DNA of 64,000 bases from Flagellatimonas centrodinii (GCF_016918765.2 NZ_CP092104.1:186001-250000); one strand, 5' to 3'. Positions 8,944 to 18,142 are shown, counted from the stretch's first letter. Notes: generated from the letters alone by a model not told the origin. Translations and numbers: made by a program.

Positions 8944-9459
8944 TCAGTCGCTGTCGTGGGCGCGATCGGCAGCCGCGCGGAGCGTGCCGCTCTGGTCATA
9001 CAACCGCACGCCCTGCACCGGCGACTCGGGCAGCCGGACCAGCACACAGGGCTGGGTCTGCGCCTGGGTTGCCAGCGTGTCGGGTGTCGGGGTGAAGAAG
9101 GTCGCCTGCAGCATCAGCTGGTTGCCGCGCTGACGCGCAGCCGCACTGACCGCCAGACCATAACCCCCGGAAGGCCGCGCACCCATCTCCACCATGACGA
9201 AGCGGCCTGTCGGCGCCAGACGATCCTCGCCCGACAACTGCGCGCCACGCTGGTCGGCCCAGCGTTGTGCGGCGTCGGCCGAGTCCAGCAGCGTTAGGCG
9301 CGTCTCATCGGTGTCGGTTCCGCAGTGCAAGCCGCGGCGCACCTCACTGACAGCCACCGACTGCGATGGCGACAGCCAGCCGCCGATGCCGGTCGCGCAG
9401 CCCGACACCAGTACAACGACCACCATCGGCAACACTGTGCGCTTCATCTTTCCGTTCAT
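8944..9459 (-). CDS. Putative lipoprotein with PrcB-like C-terminal domain
   Basis: About 171 residues. A hydrophobic signal ends in the lipobox VSGC, so the mature protein would be an acylated envelope protein. The C-terminal half (GGYGLAVSAA... QLMLQATFFTP... PCVLVRLP) resembles the PrcB C-terminal domain found in various secreted bacterial proteins, whose function is not established. The start is uncertain. The frame is open to 9615 and has ATGs at 9459 and 9447; 9459 was chosen because it gives a 20-residue signal and is preceded by GGGATGAG. It is divergent from the PilB-like gene and 19 bp upstream of the acyltransferase gene, with which it may be cotranscribed. Confidence 0.6.
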   Translation of the reverse strand: MNGKMKRTVLPMVVVVLVSGCATGIGGWLSPSQSVAVSEVRRGLHCGTDTDETRLTLLDSADAAQRWADQRGAQLSGEDRLAPTGRFVMVEMGARPSGGYGLAVSAAARQRGNQLMLQATFFTPTPDTLATQAQTQPCVLVRLPESPVQGVRLYDQSGTLRAAADRAHDSD

Positions 9460-9593
9460 TCTCATCCCGTCTGGTGCCATCCCCTGACCTTGAATCGCCA
9501 TATTCTCGCCCATTGCGACTGGCTGTGCCCGATGCCGACACCGCCGGTCGCCCGCCTTCCGACACCCACGCCGGGAAATGCTAGCGTTACTGC

Positions 9594-11378
9594 ATGAATG
9601 CTCCGACACCGCCACTTCGCGAACGCAGGCTGGCCCTGCGCGAACTGCTAGACGATCTGGTCGCCGACGGGGCGGTCAGCGCCCGTGATGCCCGCGAGTG
9701 CTGGGTTCGTCAGTCGCAACAACCCGCCACCACCCGCCATCCACTACTGCTGATCGCGGATTCCGCCCTGCCCCGTACCGACGGCCCGACCGGCACCTGG
9801 ACCGCCGATGCGCTGTCGCAATGGCTGGCGACGCAGTCGGGCCTGCCCTACTTCCGGGTGGATCCGCTGGGCATGGATGTCAGTGGCATCACCACCCTGG
9901 TGCCGTATGCCTACGCTGCCCGCGCGCAGATCCTCCCGGTGAGGGTGACCGCCGAGGAAGTGGTGGTGGCGACCGCCGAACCCTGGTGGCAGGAATGGGT
10001 GCGCGACCTCGAACCGGTGGTCAACCGCCGTATCCGTCGGGTTCTCGCCAACCCGCAGGACATCGAACGCTATCTGGGTGAGTTCTATGCCCTCGCCCGC
10101 TCGGTCCAGGGTGCCGAGCAGGCCCGTGATCGACGGCCGATGGCCGGCAACCTGCAGAATCTCGAACAACTGGTGGAACTGTCCCGCAAGGGCAAGCTGG
10201 ACGCCGAAGCGCAGCCGATTGTGGCCATCGTCGACTGGCTGCTGCAGTACGCCTTCGAAAGTCGTGCCAGTGACATTCACCTGGAGCCGCGTCGCGAACA
10301 TGGGCGGGTCCGGTTCCGCATTGATGGTCGCCTGCACGACGTCTATCAGATCCCGGCGGCGGTGATGCCGCCGGTGACCAGCCGCATGAAAATGCTGGCA
10401 CGGATGGACCTCGCCGAGAAGCGCCGCCCCCAGGACGGACGCATCAAAACCCGCTCGCCGGCCGGCCGCGAGATCGAGCTGCGGGTGTCGGCGTTGCCGA
10501 CCGCGTTCGGCGAGAAGCTGGTCATGCGGATCTTCGATCCGGATGTGCTGGTCAAGGACTTCGCCGCCCTCGGTTTCGATCCGGCGGACGAGCAGCAATG
10601 GCGCACCATGGTGGCGCAGCCCCACGGCATCGTCCTGGTCACCGGCCCCACGGGCTCCGGCAAGACCACCACGCTATACACCACGCTGCGGATGCGGGCG
10701 GTGCCGGAGGTCAATATCTGCACCATCGAGGACCCGATCGAACTGGTCGAGCCCAGCTTCAACCAGATGCAGGTCAACCCCGCCATCGGCCTGAACTTTG
10801 CCGACGGCGTGCGTGCCCTGCTGCGGCAGGACCCGGACATCATCATGATCGGCGAGATCCGCGATCTGGAGACCGCCGAAGTAGCGGTCCAGGCGGCCTT
10901 GACCGGCCATCTCGTACTGTCGACCCTTCACACCAATGACGCGCCGGGCGCGATTACCCGGCTGATTGATCTGGGGGTTCCGCCCTATCTGATCCGGGCA
11001 ACGTTGCTCGGCGCCGTGGCCCAGCGTCTGGTCCGCCGCCTCTGCGAGCACTGCAAGCAACCCGGCCCGGTCGACCTCGACCACTGGGCAGCGTTCAGCG
11101 GTGACAGCGGTGTCGCCGCCCCCGCCACCGTGTACCTTCCCAAGGGCTGCCCCCACTGCCGCGAGACCGGCTTTCACGGCCGTATCGGGCTCTATGAAAT
11201 GTTGCCACTGTCTGCCGCAGTGCGGGCGGAGATCCGCGCCGATGGCGATGACGAGGCCTTGCGCCGCGCCGCCCGGGCCGCCGGCATGACGCCGCTGCGA
11301 CGGGCGGCGGCCCTGCGGGTGGCGGCGGGCGACACCGCGCTGGCGGAGGGCATCGCGGTGATGCCGCCAACCCTCTAG
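9594..11378 (+). CDS. GspE/PilB-family secretion or pilus assembly ATPase
   Basis: Hexameric AAA+-like ATPase of type II secretion or type IV pilus machines, 594 residues. The N-terminal T2SSE_N-like domain spans about 70-150. The second N domain has SRASDIHLEPR. The P-loop GPTGSGKTTTLY is at about residues 350-361, the Walker B is in DPDIIMIGEIRD, and the His box is STLHTNDAPGAI. Two CxxC pairs (CEHC, CPHC) form the zinc-binding finger of this family. No pilC, pilD or gsp genes are adjacent, so it cannot be assigned to pilus extension or T2SS from context. Given pilJ and pilF in the same window, a pilus role is reasonable inference. Confidence 0.88.
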   Translation: MNAPTPPLRERRLALRELLDDLVADGAVSARDARECWVRQSQQPATTRHPLLLIADSALPRTDGPTGTWTADALSQWLATQSGLPYFRVDPLGMDVSGITTLVPYAYAARAQILPVRVTAEEVVVATAEPWWQEWVRDLEPVVNRRIRRVLANPQDIERYLGEFYALARSVQGAEQARDRRPMAGNLQNLEQLVELSRKGKLDAEAQPIVAIVDWLLQYAFESRASDIHLEPRREHGRVRFRIDGRLHDVYQIPAAVMPPVTSRMKMLARMDLAEKRRPQDGRIKTRSPAGREIELRVSALPTAFGEKLVMRIFDPDVLVKDFAALGFDPADEQQWRTMVAQPHGIVLVTGPTGSGKTTTLYTTLRMRAVPEVNICTIEDPIELVEPSFNQMQVNPAIGLNFADGVRALLRQDPDIIMIGEIRDLETAEVAVQAALTGHLVLSTLHTNDAPGAITRLIDLGVPPYLIRATLLGAVAQRLVRRLCEHCKQPGPVDLDHWAAFSGDSGVAAPATVYLPKGCPHCRETGFHGRIGLYEMLPLSAAVRAEIRADGDDEALRRAARAAGMTPLRRAAALRVAAGDTALAEGIAVMPPTL

Positions 11379-11393
11379 GGTCTGGCGACGCCC

Positions 11394-12290
11394 ATGCCGA
11401 GGTCTGCCCCTCCCGACAACGGCGTACCGGCCAGCCGCCTTCAATTGCCGGAGGGCCAATGGCCCGACCTGCTGAGTTTCCTCCAGCAGCACTTCGCCAA
11501 CGTCCCGGTTGACGAGTGGCGCACCCGCCTGTTGAACGGCCGGGTGCTGGATGACGCCGGACTGGCCCTGCCGGTGGACGCACCGTATCGGGTCGGCGCG
11601 AGCATCCGCTACTACCGTGAAGTTCGTGATGAAACCCCGATCCCGTTCGAGGCGAACGTGCTGTACCGCGACGCCCACCTGCTGGTGGCGGACAAACCGC
11701 ACTTTCTCCCGGTGATCCCGGCCGGTCGTTTTGTCGAGCACACCCTGTTGACCCGCCTGCGACGCGACACCGGTCTGCGCGACCTCGTGCCGCTGCACCG
11801 CATCGATCGCGCGACCGCGGGTCTGGTCCTGTTCTCGGTCAGCCGTGACACCCGCGCGGCCTACCAGCGCCTGTTCGCGCAGCGCGCCATTCACAAGGGC
11901 TACGAGGCCATCGTGCCGGCAGCGCCACGACTGCCTGACCATCGAAGCAGTCGTCTGGTCCGGGGCCACCCGTTTTTCCGGATGCATGAGATCGACGGTC
12001 CTGCGAACAGCCTGACCCGTTTCGAATACGTGAGCCAGCAGGGCGCCTGGGCGCGCTACAGGCTGTACCCGGTCACCGGGCGCAAACACCAGCTGCGGGT
12101 TCACCTGGCGGCGCTGGGCGCACCCATCCGTCACGATCCGTTATATCCCGAGGTCCGGCCCTCCGTGATGGCGGACGATCCGGCCCGGCCGCTGCAATTG
12201 CTGGCGGCTGACCTTCACTTCACGGATCCGCTATCAGGCACGCCGCGACACTTCCGCAGCGAGCAGCGGCTCGATTGGCCCAGAAGTTGA
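11394..12290 (+). CDS. RluA-family pseudouridine synthase
   Basis: Isomerises specific uridines in rRNA or tRNA to pseudouridine. It has 298 residues. An S4-like N-terminal region (about residues 15-75) is followed by the catalytic motif PLHRIDRATAGL, in which the Asp is the nucleophile of the RluA family. Later motifs KGYEAIV and GRKHQLRVHLAALG are conserved substrate-binding stretches. Which RNA position it modifies cannot be decided. It starts 15 bp after the ATPase stop and is probably in the same transcript. Confidence 0.87.
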   Translation: MPRSAPPDNGVPASRLQLPEGQWPDLLSFLQQHFANVPVDEWRTRLLNGRVLDDAGLALPVDAPYRVGASIRYYREVRDETPIPFEANVLYRDAHLLVADKPHFLPVIPAGRFVEHTLLTRLRRDTGLRDLVPLHRIDRATAGLVLFSVSRDTRAAYQRLFAQRAIHKGYEAIVPAAPRLPDHRSSRLVRGHPFFRMHEIDGPANSLTRFEYVSQQGAWARYRLYPVTGRKHQLRVHLAALGAPIRHDPLYPEVRPSVMADDPARPLQLLAADLHFTDPLSGTPRHFRSEQRLDWPRS

Positions 12291-12292
12291 GC

Positions 12293-12322
12293 AAAAAAAG
12301 GCCCGGTCATCGCGACCGGGCC
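12293..12322 (-). terminator. Rho-independent terminator of the Bax-inhibitor-1 gene
   Basis: 9-bp stem GGCCCGGTC / GACCGGGCC with a 5-base loop. On the minus strand it is followed by a run of seven T. It lies 23 bp past the minus-strand stop. The same stem may also end the converging pseudouridine synthase transcript, but no T-run follows on that side. Confidence 0.85.
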
Positions 12323-12344
12323 CCTGGCAACGGGATGGCGGAAC

Positions 12345-13058
12345 TCAGTCTTCGCCGCCGAGGAATCCGCCCAGCTGCAGCAGACTCATGAACAGGTTGT
12401 AGACACTCAGATACAGGCCCACCGTGGCGGAAATGTAGTTGGTTTCACCGCCCTGCACGATCCGCTGGGTGTCGTAGAGGATGAGACCGGAAAAGATCGC
12501 GATGGCGGCTGTCGATACGGCCAGTGCCAGACCCGAGATGTTCAGGAAGATGTTGGCGATCGAGGCGATGACAATCACCATCAGGCCGATGAACAGGAAC
12601 TTGCCCATGCCCGAGAAGTCACGCTTGGTGGTGAGCGCATAGGCCGACAGCCCGAGGAAGATCGCGCCGGTACCGCCGGCTGCCATCATTACCAGCTCCG
12701 CGCCGTTCGAGAACGCCGTCAGATAAGCCGTGATCACCGGACCGGTGGCGAAGCCAATGAACCCGGTGAAGGCGAACACCGACAGCAAACCCCAGGCACT
12801 GTTGCGCGTGGCGTGGGTGAGGAACAGCAGTCCGAACATCCCGCCCAGCATCACCGCCCAGTGCAGCGGCGGTACCCGCATCGCCATCGACATCGCCGCC
12901 ATGCCCGCCGAGAACAGCAGGGTCAGCGACAACAACCAATAGGTGTTGCGAAGGACTGCGTTGGTCTGCAGTGCGGAGACCGGCCGGGCCTCCGGGCGAT
13001 AGGCCCCGGGAGACGACGTCCGCACCGGTATCGGGCGCTGCGTTTCATTCCAGCTCAT
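12345..13058 (-). CDS. Bax inhibitor-1 / YccA family membrane protein
   Basis: Seven-helix inner-membrane protein of the TMBIM/UPF0005 family, 237 residues. A polar N-terminal tail of about 35 residues precedes the helices, and the family signature GLILYDTQRIVQGG is near residue 190, with its conserved Asp in the last helix pair. E. coli YccA protects SecY from FtsH; others are proton-sensitive calcium leak channels. The function here is inferred from family only. A TATAAC box (plus strand 13104-13109) lies 45 bp upstream of the start, and a strong terminator follows the gene, so it is probably monocistronic. Confidence 0.9.
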   Translation of the reverse strand: MSWNETQRPIPVRTSSPGAYRPEARPVSALQTNAVLRNTYWLLSLTLLFSAGMAAMSMAMRVPPLHWAVMLGGMFGLLFLTHATRNSAWGLLSVFAFTGFIGFATGPVITAYLTAFSNGAELVMMAAGGTGAIFLGLSAYALTTKRDFSGMGKFLFIGLMVIVIASIANIFLNISGLALAVSTAAIAIFSGLILYDTQRIVQGGETNYISATVGLYLSVYNLFMSLLQLGGFLGGED

Positions 13059-13103
13059 TGCTCGACCTCGTAATGGATCAGGAAAACAGGGACTTCAGTG
13101 TAC

Positions 13104-13109
13104 GTTATA
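13104..13109 (-). promoter_or_regulatory. Candidate -10 box of the Bax-inhibitor-1 gene
   Basis: TATAAC on the minus strand, 45 bp before the ATG. No convincing -35 is visible at 16-18 bp, so this is a weak call. Confidence 0.3.
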
Positions 13110-13150
13110 GACCCCGTGCGCGGCAGCAGGTTCCACGCTCGCCTGCGACC

Positions 13151-13774
13151 TCAGAACGGATTCTTGCTGGGTTCCCGGGTGTAGTGCACATAGCCGAGAC
13201 TGGCCCCGGCCCGCAGTCCGACCCCGGTGCGGATCGGCGCCAGCACGACGTCACCGCTACGCTGGTAGTTCAGCCCGGCCCCAGCGACGACGTAAAGACT
13301 GCCGTCAACTGCGGGAAACCGCTGAAACAGGCTGTCGGTACTCCGGAGGTTGTAGACCAGCGTGAACACCTTGGAGGCGTTACCCCCGAAGTCCCAGCCG
13401 ATCGACGGCCCCTGCCACCACACCGGCATGGCGCCACCTGCTTTGTACTGCAGCGTGCCCTGTCCATAGCGCAGACCGACCACAAAGGCACCGCCGCCCT
13501 CCTCACCCAGAATGTAGGCACTGGGGCGTCCGTAGTCGGCAAACGCCCGCTCCAACGCCTTGCCGATGCCTTCACTGGCGCCGTCGAAGAACGCCTCCGC
13601 CGCCTTGCGCACCTCCTCCTCGCTGTAGGTCTGCTGCGACAGCTCGGCGTCCTTCTCGGTGGAGAAGGTGCTGTAGTTCTTGCCACGTTCTTCGATCGGC
13701 TCGACATCGGCATGGACCGAGGTGCCGACGACCAACGCGACGAGGGCGAGCACGCTCACGATCAGGCGGTTCAT
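13151..13774 (-). CDS. DUF1134 (EipA-type) envelope protein
   Basis: Predicted periplasmic protein of 207 residues with a cleavable signal (LALVALVVGTSVHADV). The body matches DUF1134: GRPSAYILGEE, VVGLRYGQGTLQYK, WWQGPSIGWDFGGNASKVFTLVYNL, and LAPIRTGVGLRAGASLGY. Brucella and Caulobacter EipA members of this family affect cell-envelope integrity; the biochemical activity is unknown. The ATG at 13774 is preceded by GAAGAGAAG and is preferred over the in-frame TTG at 13789. The gene lies between two terminated minus-strand genes. Confidence 0.85.
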   Translation of the reverse strand: MNRLIVSVLALVALVVGTSVHADVEPIEERGKNYSTFSTEKDAELSQQTYSEEEVRKAAEAFFDGASEGIGKALERAFADYGRPSAYILGEEGGGAFVVGLRYGQGTLQYKAGGAMPVWWQGPSIGWDFGGNASKVFTLVYNLRSTDSLFQRFPAVDGSLYVVAGAGLNYQRSGDVVLAPIRTGVGLRAGASLGYVHYTREPSKNPF

Positions 13775-13864
13775 GGTGCTTCTCTTCAATCAGTGGAACC
13801 CTATTGAACGCCTGATCGACTGAATCGTCCATGAACCCGGTTGCCGCCGACCGGCGACGCGCAC

Positions 13865-13890
13865 AAAAAGAAAGCGGCCCCGAAGGACCG
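13865..13890 (-). terminator. Terminator of the Mpo1-like gene (UUCG tetraloop)
   Basis: Read on the minus strand: stem AGCGGTCC / GGGCCGCT (one G-U pair) capped by TTCG, then TTCTTTTT. It lies about 27 bp after the minus-strand stop at 13920. Confidence 0.8.
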
Positions 13891-13919
13891 CTAATTTCCC
13901 TACCCCACAAGAGCCGGTA

Positions 13920-14402
13920 TCAGGCGCGCGAATGCGCCGTGTCGGAAATTGGCCAGCCGAGGCGACGATAAAGATGCGCCAGCAACCACAATGGGCCGAT
14001 CATCAGAAACTGCAGGTCCTTGAAAAAGGATGGACGGGCACCCTCAATGTGATGACCGATGAACTGCCCGATCCAGGCCACCACGAAAATGGTGGCGGCG
14101 ATGCCGAGGAAAACGCCAGTGCCCGGGCTGACATGCTCCAGCGCGAGCACGCCGAGATAGGCCGGCACCGATGCGACAACCATCCCCGCAGCCAACCGCC
14201 AGGACAAGCGCAGGTAGTACAACACCATGAAGGCGATGACCGCCGTCGCGGGATTGAAGACCGCGTTGCCCACCGGGATTGCCTTGAACGCACACCAGAT
14301 CGAAAACACGATCGGTGGCACGCAGGCCCAGTGAAAGGCCTTGTTGACGGGGTTCTGATGAGAGGCCGCGTAGTCGTCCAGCCAGGTGTCGAGTTGCCGC
14401 AT
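13920..14402 (-). CDS. Mpo1/YGL010w-like (DUF962) membrane protein
   Basis: 160-residue membrane protein with about four hydrophobic helices. It has the family pattern LDTWLDDYAASHQNPVNK followed by HWACVPPIV, and GQFIGHHIEGARPSFFKDL near the C terminus. The paired His motifs correspond to the iron-binding histidines of yeast Mpo1, which alpha-oxidises 2-hydroxy fatty acids. A bacterial role in fatty acid alpha-oxidation is inference. The ATG at 14402 is chosen because family members begin MRxLDxWL; the upstream ATG at 14435 has no ribosome-binding sequence. Confidence 0.85.
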   Translation of the reverse strand: MRQLDTWLDDYAASHQNPVNKAFHWACVPPIVFSIWCAFKAIPVGNAVFNPATAVIAFMVLYYLRLSWRLAAGMVVASVPAYLGVLALEHVSPGTGVFLGIAATIFVVAWIGQFIGHHIEGARPSFFKDLQFLMIGPLWLLAHLYRRLGWPISDTAHSRA

Positions 14403-14496
14403 TGCTCGCTCGCCGTGTGGCGTTTTCGTGAACATTGAGTATGCTCAGGGCGATGGCGTTAGACCATAGTAAAAAACCCCCCACACCGAGATCGTG

Positions 14497-15477
14497 ATGA
14501 GGCGCCCCACCCCGGCGGATACCGTCGACCCGGTCGACCGCTATATCGCTCACCTGTACCGGTGGGCGCTGTCCATTGCCCCCGAGCATTATCGTGCCTG
14601 GGCGCTGACCGAGTGGGCGAAGCTGGTGCCACACGACTTCGCCCTGTGGGGGACCGGCCTGGTCTCGGACTGGAAATTCCACACCGTCACGATCACCGGC
14701 GGTTTGCCAGAGGACTTTCCGCGGGTGCTCGAGGAGACCCGCCCGATCAACCCCATGCTGCCGGTGATCCTGCAGAACCTTGATCGGCCCGTCGATTTCC
14801 GGTCAGTGGTGCCAGACGCCGAATTCTTCAAATCAGCATTCTATCGGCGCACCTTCGAACCATTCGGCATCTCCCGCGGCCTGTCGACTGCCCACCTTGA
14901 TGGCCGTAGCGGCCTCTACTCGCTGTTGACCCTCTACCGACGCGACCGCGATGCCACATGGAATGAGGACGACTTGGCCCGCCAGCGGCGGATCCCCTAC
15001 CACCTGTTCAACGCCGCGTCGCACGTCTTCTTCCTGCATCTGGCGCGCAATCACCAGCGTCTGCCGGCTGCAGCGGCGGCGGTGGTGGATTGCGAGGGAC
15101 GCTTCCATGAGGCGCAGCCCCGGTTTCTCGACATGCTGGACGAACACTTCCCCGACCGTGAGGAAGCGTTCGAGGTGCCCTTCGAGCTGCCCGAACCGGA
15201 CACGCCCCATCTGCTCAATGATCGCCTGTGCGTTCGCTGCGAAGCCCTCGGCGACATGTGGATCGTTCACCTGTGGCCGCCGGGTCCGCTGGACCGACTC
15301 ACCGCGCGGGAACGCGAGATCGTGCTGGCAGTCTCCCAGGGCCTGTCGTTCAAGCAGGCCGCCCGCAAGATCGGCGTCGCGCCGTCCACGGTTGCCAACC
15401 ACCTTTATCGGATCTACCGCAAGCTGGGCGTCTACAGCCGGACCGAACTGGCGGCGCTGGTCTACCCGGACGACTGA
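14497..15477 (+). CDS. LuxR-type transcriptional regulator
   Basis: 326 residues. The C-terminal 60 residues form a LuxR helix-turn-helix: LTAREREIVLAVSQGLSFKQ, then APSTVANHLYRIYRKLGV. The N-terminal 250 residues match no domain I recognise: there is no receiver Asp pocket and no clear autoinducer-binding tryptophan/aspartate pattern, although the layout resembles an orphan LuxR sensor with a mixed alpha/beta domain. An in-frame GTG at 14494 directly precedes the ATG. It is divergent from the Mpo1-like gene across 94 bp and could regulate it. Target and ligand are unknown. Confidence 0.75.
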   Translation: MRRPTPADTVDPVDRYIAHLYRWALSIAPEHYRAWALTEWAKLVPHDFALWGTGLVSDWKFHTVTITGGLPEDFPRVLEETRPINPMLPVILQNLDRPVDFRSVVPDAEFFKSAFYRRTFEPFGISRGLSTAHLDGRSGLYSLLTLYRRDRDATWNEDDLARQRRIPYHLFNAASHVFFLHLARNHQRLPAAAAAVVDCEGRFHEAQPRFLDMLDEHFPDREEAFEVPFELPEPDTPHLLNDRLCVRCEALGDMWIVHLWPPGPLDRLTAREREIVLAVSQGLSFKQAARKIGVAPSTVANHLYRIYRKLGVYSRTELAALVYPDD

Positions 15478-15480
15478 CCC

Positions 15481-15518
15481 CACCACGCTGCGCTCAGGAT
15501 ACCGAGCGCAGCGTGGTG
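15481..15518. terminator. 15-bp perfect hairpin between luxR-type gene and der
   Basis: Stem CACCACGCTGCGCTC / GAGCGCAGCGTGGTG, 15 pairs without mismatch, with an 8-base loop. It starts 3 bp after the luxR-type stop and ends 9 bp before the end of the convergent der gene. No T-run follows on either strand, so it may block read-through from both sides or act as a 3' stability structure rather than as a classical terminator. Confidence 0.5.
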
Positions 15519-15527
15519 CAAAGGCCC

Positions 15528-16949
15528 CTAGCGACGGCCCTTGACGCGCGCCATCAGCCGCTTCTTTTTCTTCACCTGGCGCGGCGTCAGCACATTGACC
15601 TTGTGCTTGAACGGGTTGTCACCGGTCTTGAATTCGACCAGCAGCGGCACGCCCTTGAGCTTGAACACCTCGCGGAAATGATTCGCCAGGTAGCGCTTGT
15701 AGGCATTCGGCACGCGGTCAGTCTGATTGCCATGGACGATGATCCGGATCGGGTTGCGTCCACCCTGATGGGCGTACCGCAGTTTGATCCGGCGCCCGAC
15801 CACCGCTGGCGGCGAATGACGGGCGACAGCATGTTCCAGCTCCCGGGTCAGCGCTGGTGTCGGCAGGTCCTTCATGGTTGCATCGGCCACCTCCACCACT
15901 TCCCGCATCAACACGCCAACGCCGGAACCATGGCGTGCGGAAATGTAGTGGAGCGGGGCGAAATCGAGAAACGGCAGCTTCAGGTCTACCTGGTAGCGGA
16001 CCTGTTCACGCTCACCATCATCAAGGCCATCCCACTTGTTGACCGCAAGCAGTAGCGCACGCCCGCGCTGGGCCACCATGCCTATGAGACGGGCATCCTG
16101 ATCCCCGATATCGTCATGGGCATCCACCACCGCGATCACCACATGGGCACGTTCGATCGCGTCCAGGGTTTTGGCGATCGAGAACTTCTCGATGACTTCG
16201 CTGACGCGGGCCCGGCGCCGGACCCCGGCGGTGTCGATGAGCGTGAAAGCACGACCCTCGACCTCGAACGGCACCTCGATGGCATCGCGCGTGGTGCCGG
16301 GAAGGTCGGCCGCCAGCATCCGCTCTTCGCCGAGCAGACGGTTGATCAGGGTCGATTTGCCGACATTGGGGCGCCCGACGATGGCGACGCGAATCCGGCC
16401 GTCAGCATCGGGCGGGGCTTCCGGGAACTGTTCAAAAGGCTGCAGCAATTCGTCGAGGAGAATGCCGATGCCGTCGCCATGCTGTGCCGAAATGGCGCGT
16501 GGCTCGCCAAGCCCGAGCGCATAGAAATCAGCGCCAATGGCGGTGCGGGTCTGGCCTTCTGCCTTGTTGACCAACAAGGTCACCGGCTTGCCCAACCGAC
16601 GCAGAAACTGGCCAATGGCTTCGTCACTGGGGTGGCGTCCGACCCGGCCGTCGACCAGGAACAGCACATGGTCGGCTTCGGCCAAGGCCAGCCGCGCCTG
16701 GTCTTCGGCAAGGGCGGCCAGTGGCTCGCTCGACTCCGGCATCAGGCCGCCGGTATCAATCACGACAAAGGACTTGTCATCGTGCCGACCGGTGCCGTAC
16801 TGGCGGTCGCGGGTCAGACCGACAAAATCGGCGACCAGCGCCGCGCGGGTGCCGGTCAACCGGTTGAACAGCGTTGACTTGCCGACATTGGGGCGGCCGA
16901 CCAGCACCAGCCTCGGAAGCGGCGCCTGCACGTTTACAGCTTCACTCAT
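15528..16949 (-). CDS. der: Ribosome assembly GTPase Der (EngA)
   Basis: Tandem-GTPase-domain protein needed for 50S subunit maturation, 473 residues. Both G domains are visible: GRPNVGKST at about 18 and again at about 193, DTGG and DTAG G3 motifs, and G4 motifs VNKAEG and VNKWDG. The C-terminal KH-like domain ends in a basic tail KKKKRLMARVKGRR. In the first domain the G4 sequence is NKAE rather than NKxD, which is slightly unusual. It is the last gene of the ndk-to-der block, 62 bp downstream of bamB. Confidence 0.96.
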   Translation of the reverse strand: MSEAVNVQAPLPRLVLVGRPNVGKSTLFNRLTGTRAALVADFVGLTRDRQYGTGRHDDKSFVVIDTGGLMPESSEPLAALAEDQARLALAEADHVLFLVDGRVGRHPSDEAIGQFLRRLGKPVTLLVNKAEGQTRTAIGADFYALGLGEPRAISAQHGDGIGILLDELLQPFEQFPEAPPDADGRIRVAIVGRPNVGKSTLINRLLGEERMLAADLPGTTRDAIEVPFEVEGRAFTLIDTAGVRRRARVSEVIEKFSIAKTLDAIERAHVVIAVVDAHDDIGDQDARLIGMVAQRGRALLLAVNKWDGLDDGEREQVRYQVDLKLPFLDFAPLHYISARHGSGVGVLMREVVEVADATMKDLPTPALTRELEHAVARHSPPAVVGRRIKLRYAHQGGRNPIRIIVHGNQTDRVPNAYKRYLANHFREVFKLKGVPLLVEFKTGDNPFKHKVNVLTPRQVKKKKRLMARVKGRR

Positions 16950-17011
16950 CGCGCCGCCTCAATCTGACATCCAGTGCCGGGATCGGCACGCCACCGCTTG
17001 TGCTTGGCTAT

Positions 17012-18142
17012 TTACTGCACACCGACCGAGGCCAGGCGGCCGTCGCGGTTCAACACCACGACGCGGCCGTCGAGCGTCGCCGGAACACCCTGAAGCGGCG
17101 AGTCGCCAACCCGCAGGCGCCCGACGATTTCGCCGGTCGACGGCGACAGCCAATGCAGATAGCCATCGAAGTCGCCAGTCATCAGGAGACCGTCGAGCAT
17201 CACCGGTGCGGACAGGCGGCGATACAGCAATGCCTCCTGCTTCCAGGCAGCGGCACCGGTCCGCGCATCAAGCGCCCACACCCGGCCATCGGTATCGGTC
17301 ACCACCACCTTGTCGGCGGCCAGCGTCATGCCACTGTAGCTGGAGATGCTCCGCCGCCACAGGACCTGCCCGGTTTCGCCGTCAACACAGGCCACTTCGC
17401 CGCCGACACTGGCCACATAGAGCTCAGCGCCGTCGGCCACCAGGGCAGCGTCGATATCCGCGAGTCGTTCCAGTTCGCTGCGACCGGTCGGCGCGGCAAT
17501 CACCTGCTCCCACAGCACTTCGCCGGTCGCCGGATTCAGGGCAACCATGCGGCCATTGTCCATACCCACGAACAGACGCCCGCCATGCAACAGCGGTGGT
17601 GACAGCCCGCGCAAGGTCAGGTTGGGAACGATGCGGTCGAAGGTCCAGCGTCGGGTCCCGTCTTCCAACGACAGGGCATGAAGGCGACCGTCGACCGTGC
17701 GAACGATCGCCAGATCGCGAGTGCTGACCGGTGCAGCCATGACCTCGCTCGACACTTTTGTCCGCCAGCGTTCGCTGCCATCGGCCCGCGCCAGGGCAAT
17801 CACTTCGGCGTCGAGGGTGCCGATCAAGACGTCCTCCCCGGCAACGGCCGGCCCAGCGATGGCGCGCGTCTCGGTTCGGGCTTCCCAGACCGGCTTTCCG
17901 TTCACCGCATCCAGTGCCCTGACCCGACCTTGTTGATCAGCGACAAACAGTGCATCCGGCGCCGATGCCACCTGCAACCGCGAGAACAGATCGCCGTGCC
18001 CCACGGAGCGCGACCACTGCCGTTCTGCCTTTACCGCCGGGCTGGCGATGTCCTGCAGTTCGGCCGGCTCTCGCACATTGTCCTTGCCGGAACAGGCCAC
18101 CAGCACCAACGCCGCGATGACGACTCCAAACAGGCGGCTCAT
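17012..18142 (-). CDS. bamB: Outer membrane assembly lipoprotein BamB
   Basis: Eight-bladed beta-propeller lipoprotein of the BAM complex that inserts outer-membrane proteins. It has 376 residues with signal and lipobox LVAC (Cys17), then repeated PQQ-like blades, for example GRVRALDAVNGKPVWE, GRLHALSLEDGTRRWT, and GEVACVDGETGQVLWR. Its ATG overlaps the yfgM stop (ATGA), as in most gammaproteobacteria. Confidence 0.95.
   Translation of the reverse strand: MSRLFGVVIAALVLVACSGKDNVREPAELQDIASPAVKAERQWSRSVGHGDLFSRLQVASAPDALFVADQQGRVRALDAVNGKPVWEARTETRAIAGPAVAGEDVLIGTLDAEVIALARADGSERWRTKVSSEVMAAPVSTRDLAIVRTVDGRLHALSLEDGTRRWTFDRIVPNLTLRGLSPPLLHGGRLFVGMDNGRMVALNPATGEVLWEQVIAAPTGRSELERLADIDAALVADGAELYVASVGGEVACVDGETGQVLWRRSISSYSGMTLAADKVVVTDTDGRVWALDARTGAAAWKQEALLYRRLSAPVMLDGLLMTGDFDGYLHWLSPSTGEIVGRLRVGDSPLQGVPATLDGRVVVLNRDGRLASVGVQ

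Noticed and set aside
6522-9095. Long plus-strand open frame of 857 codons
   Set aside because: It crosses the FAH, MFS, acyltransferase and lipoprotein genes in other frames and its protein has no domain. High GC content leaves such shadow frames open.
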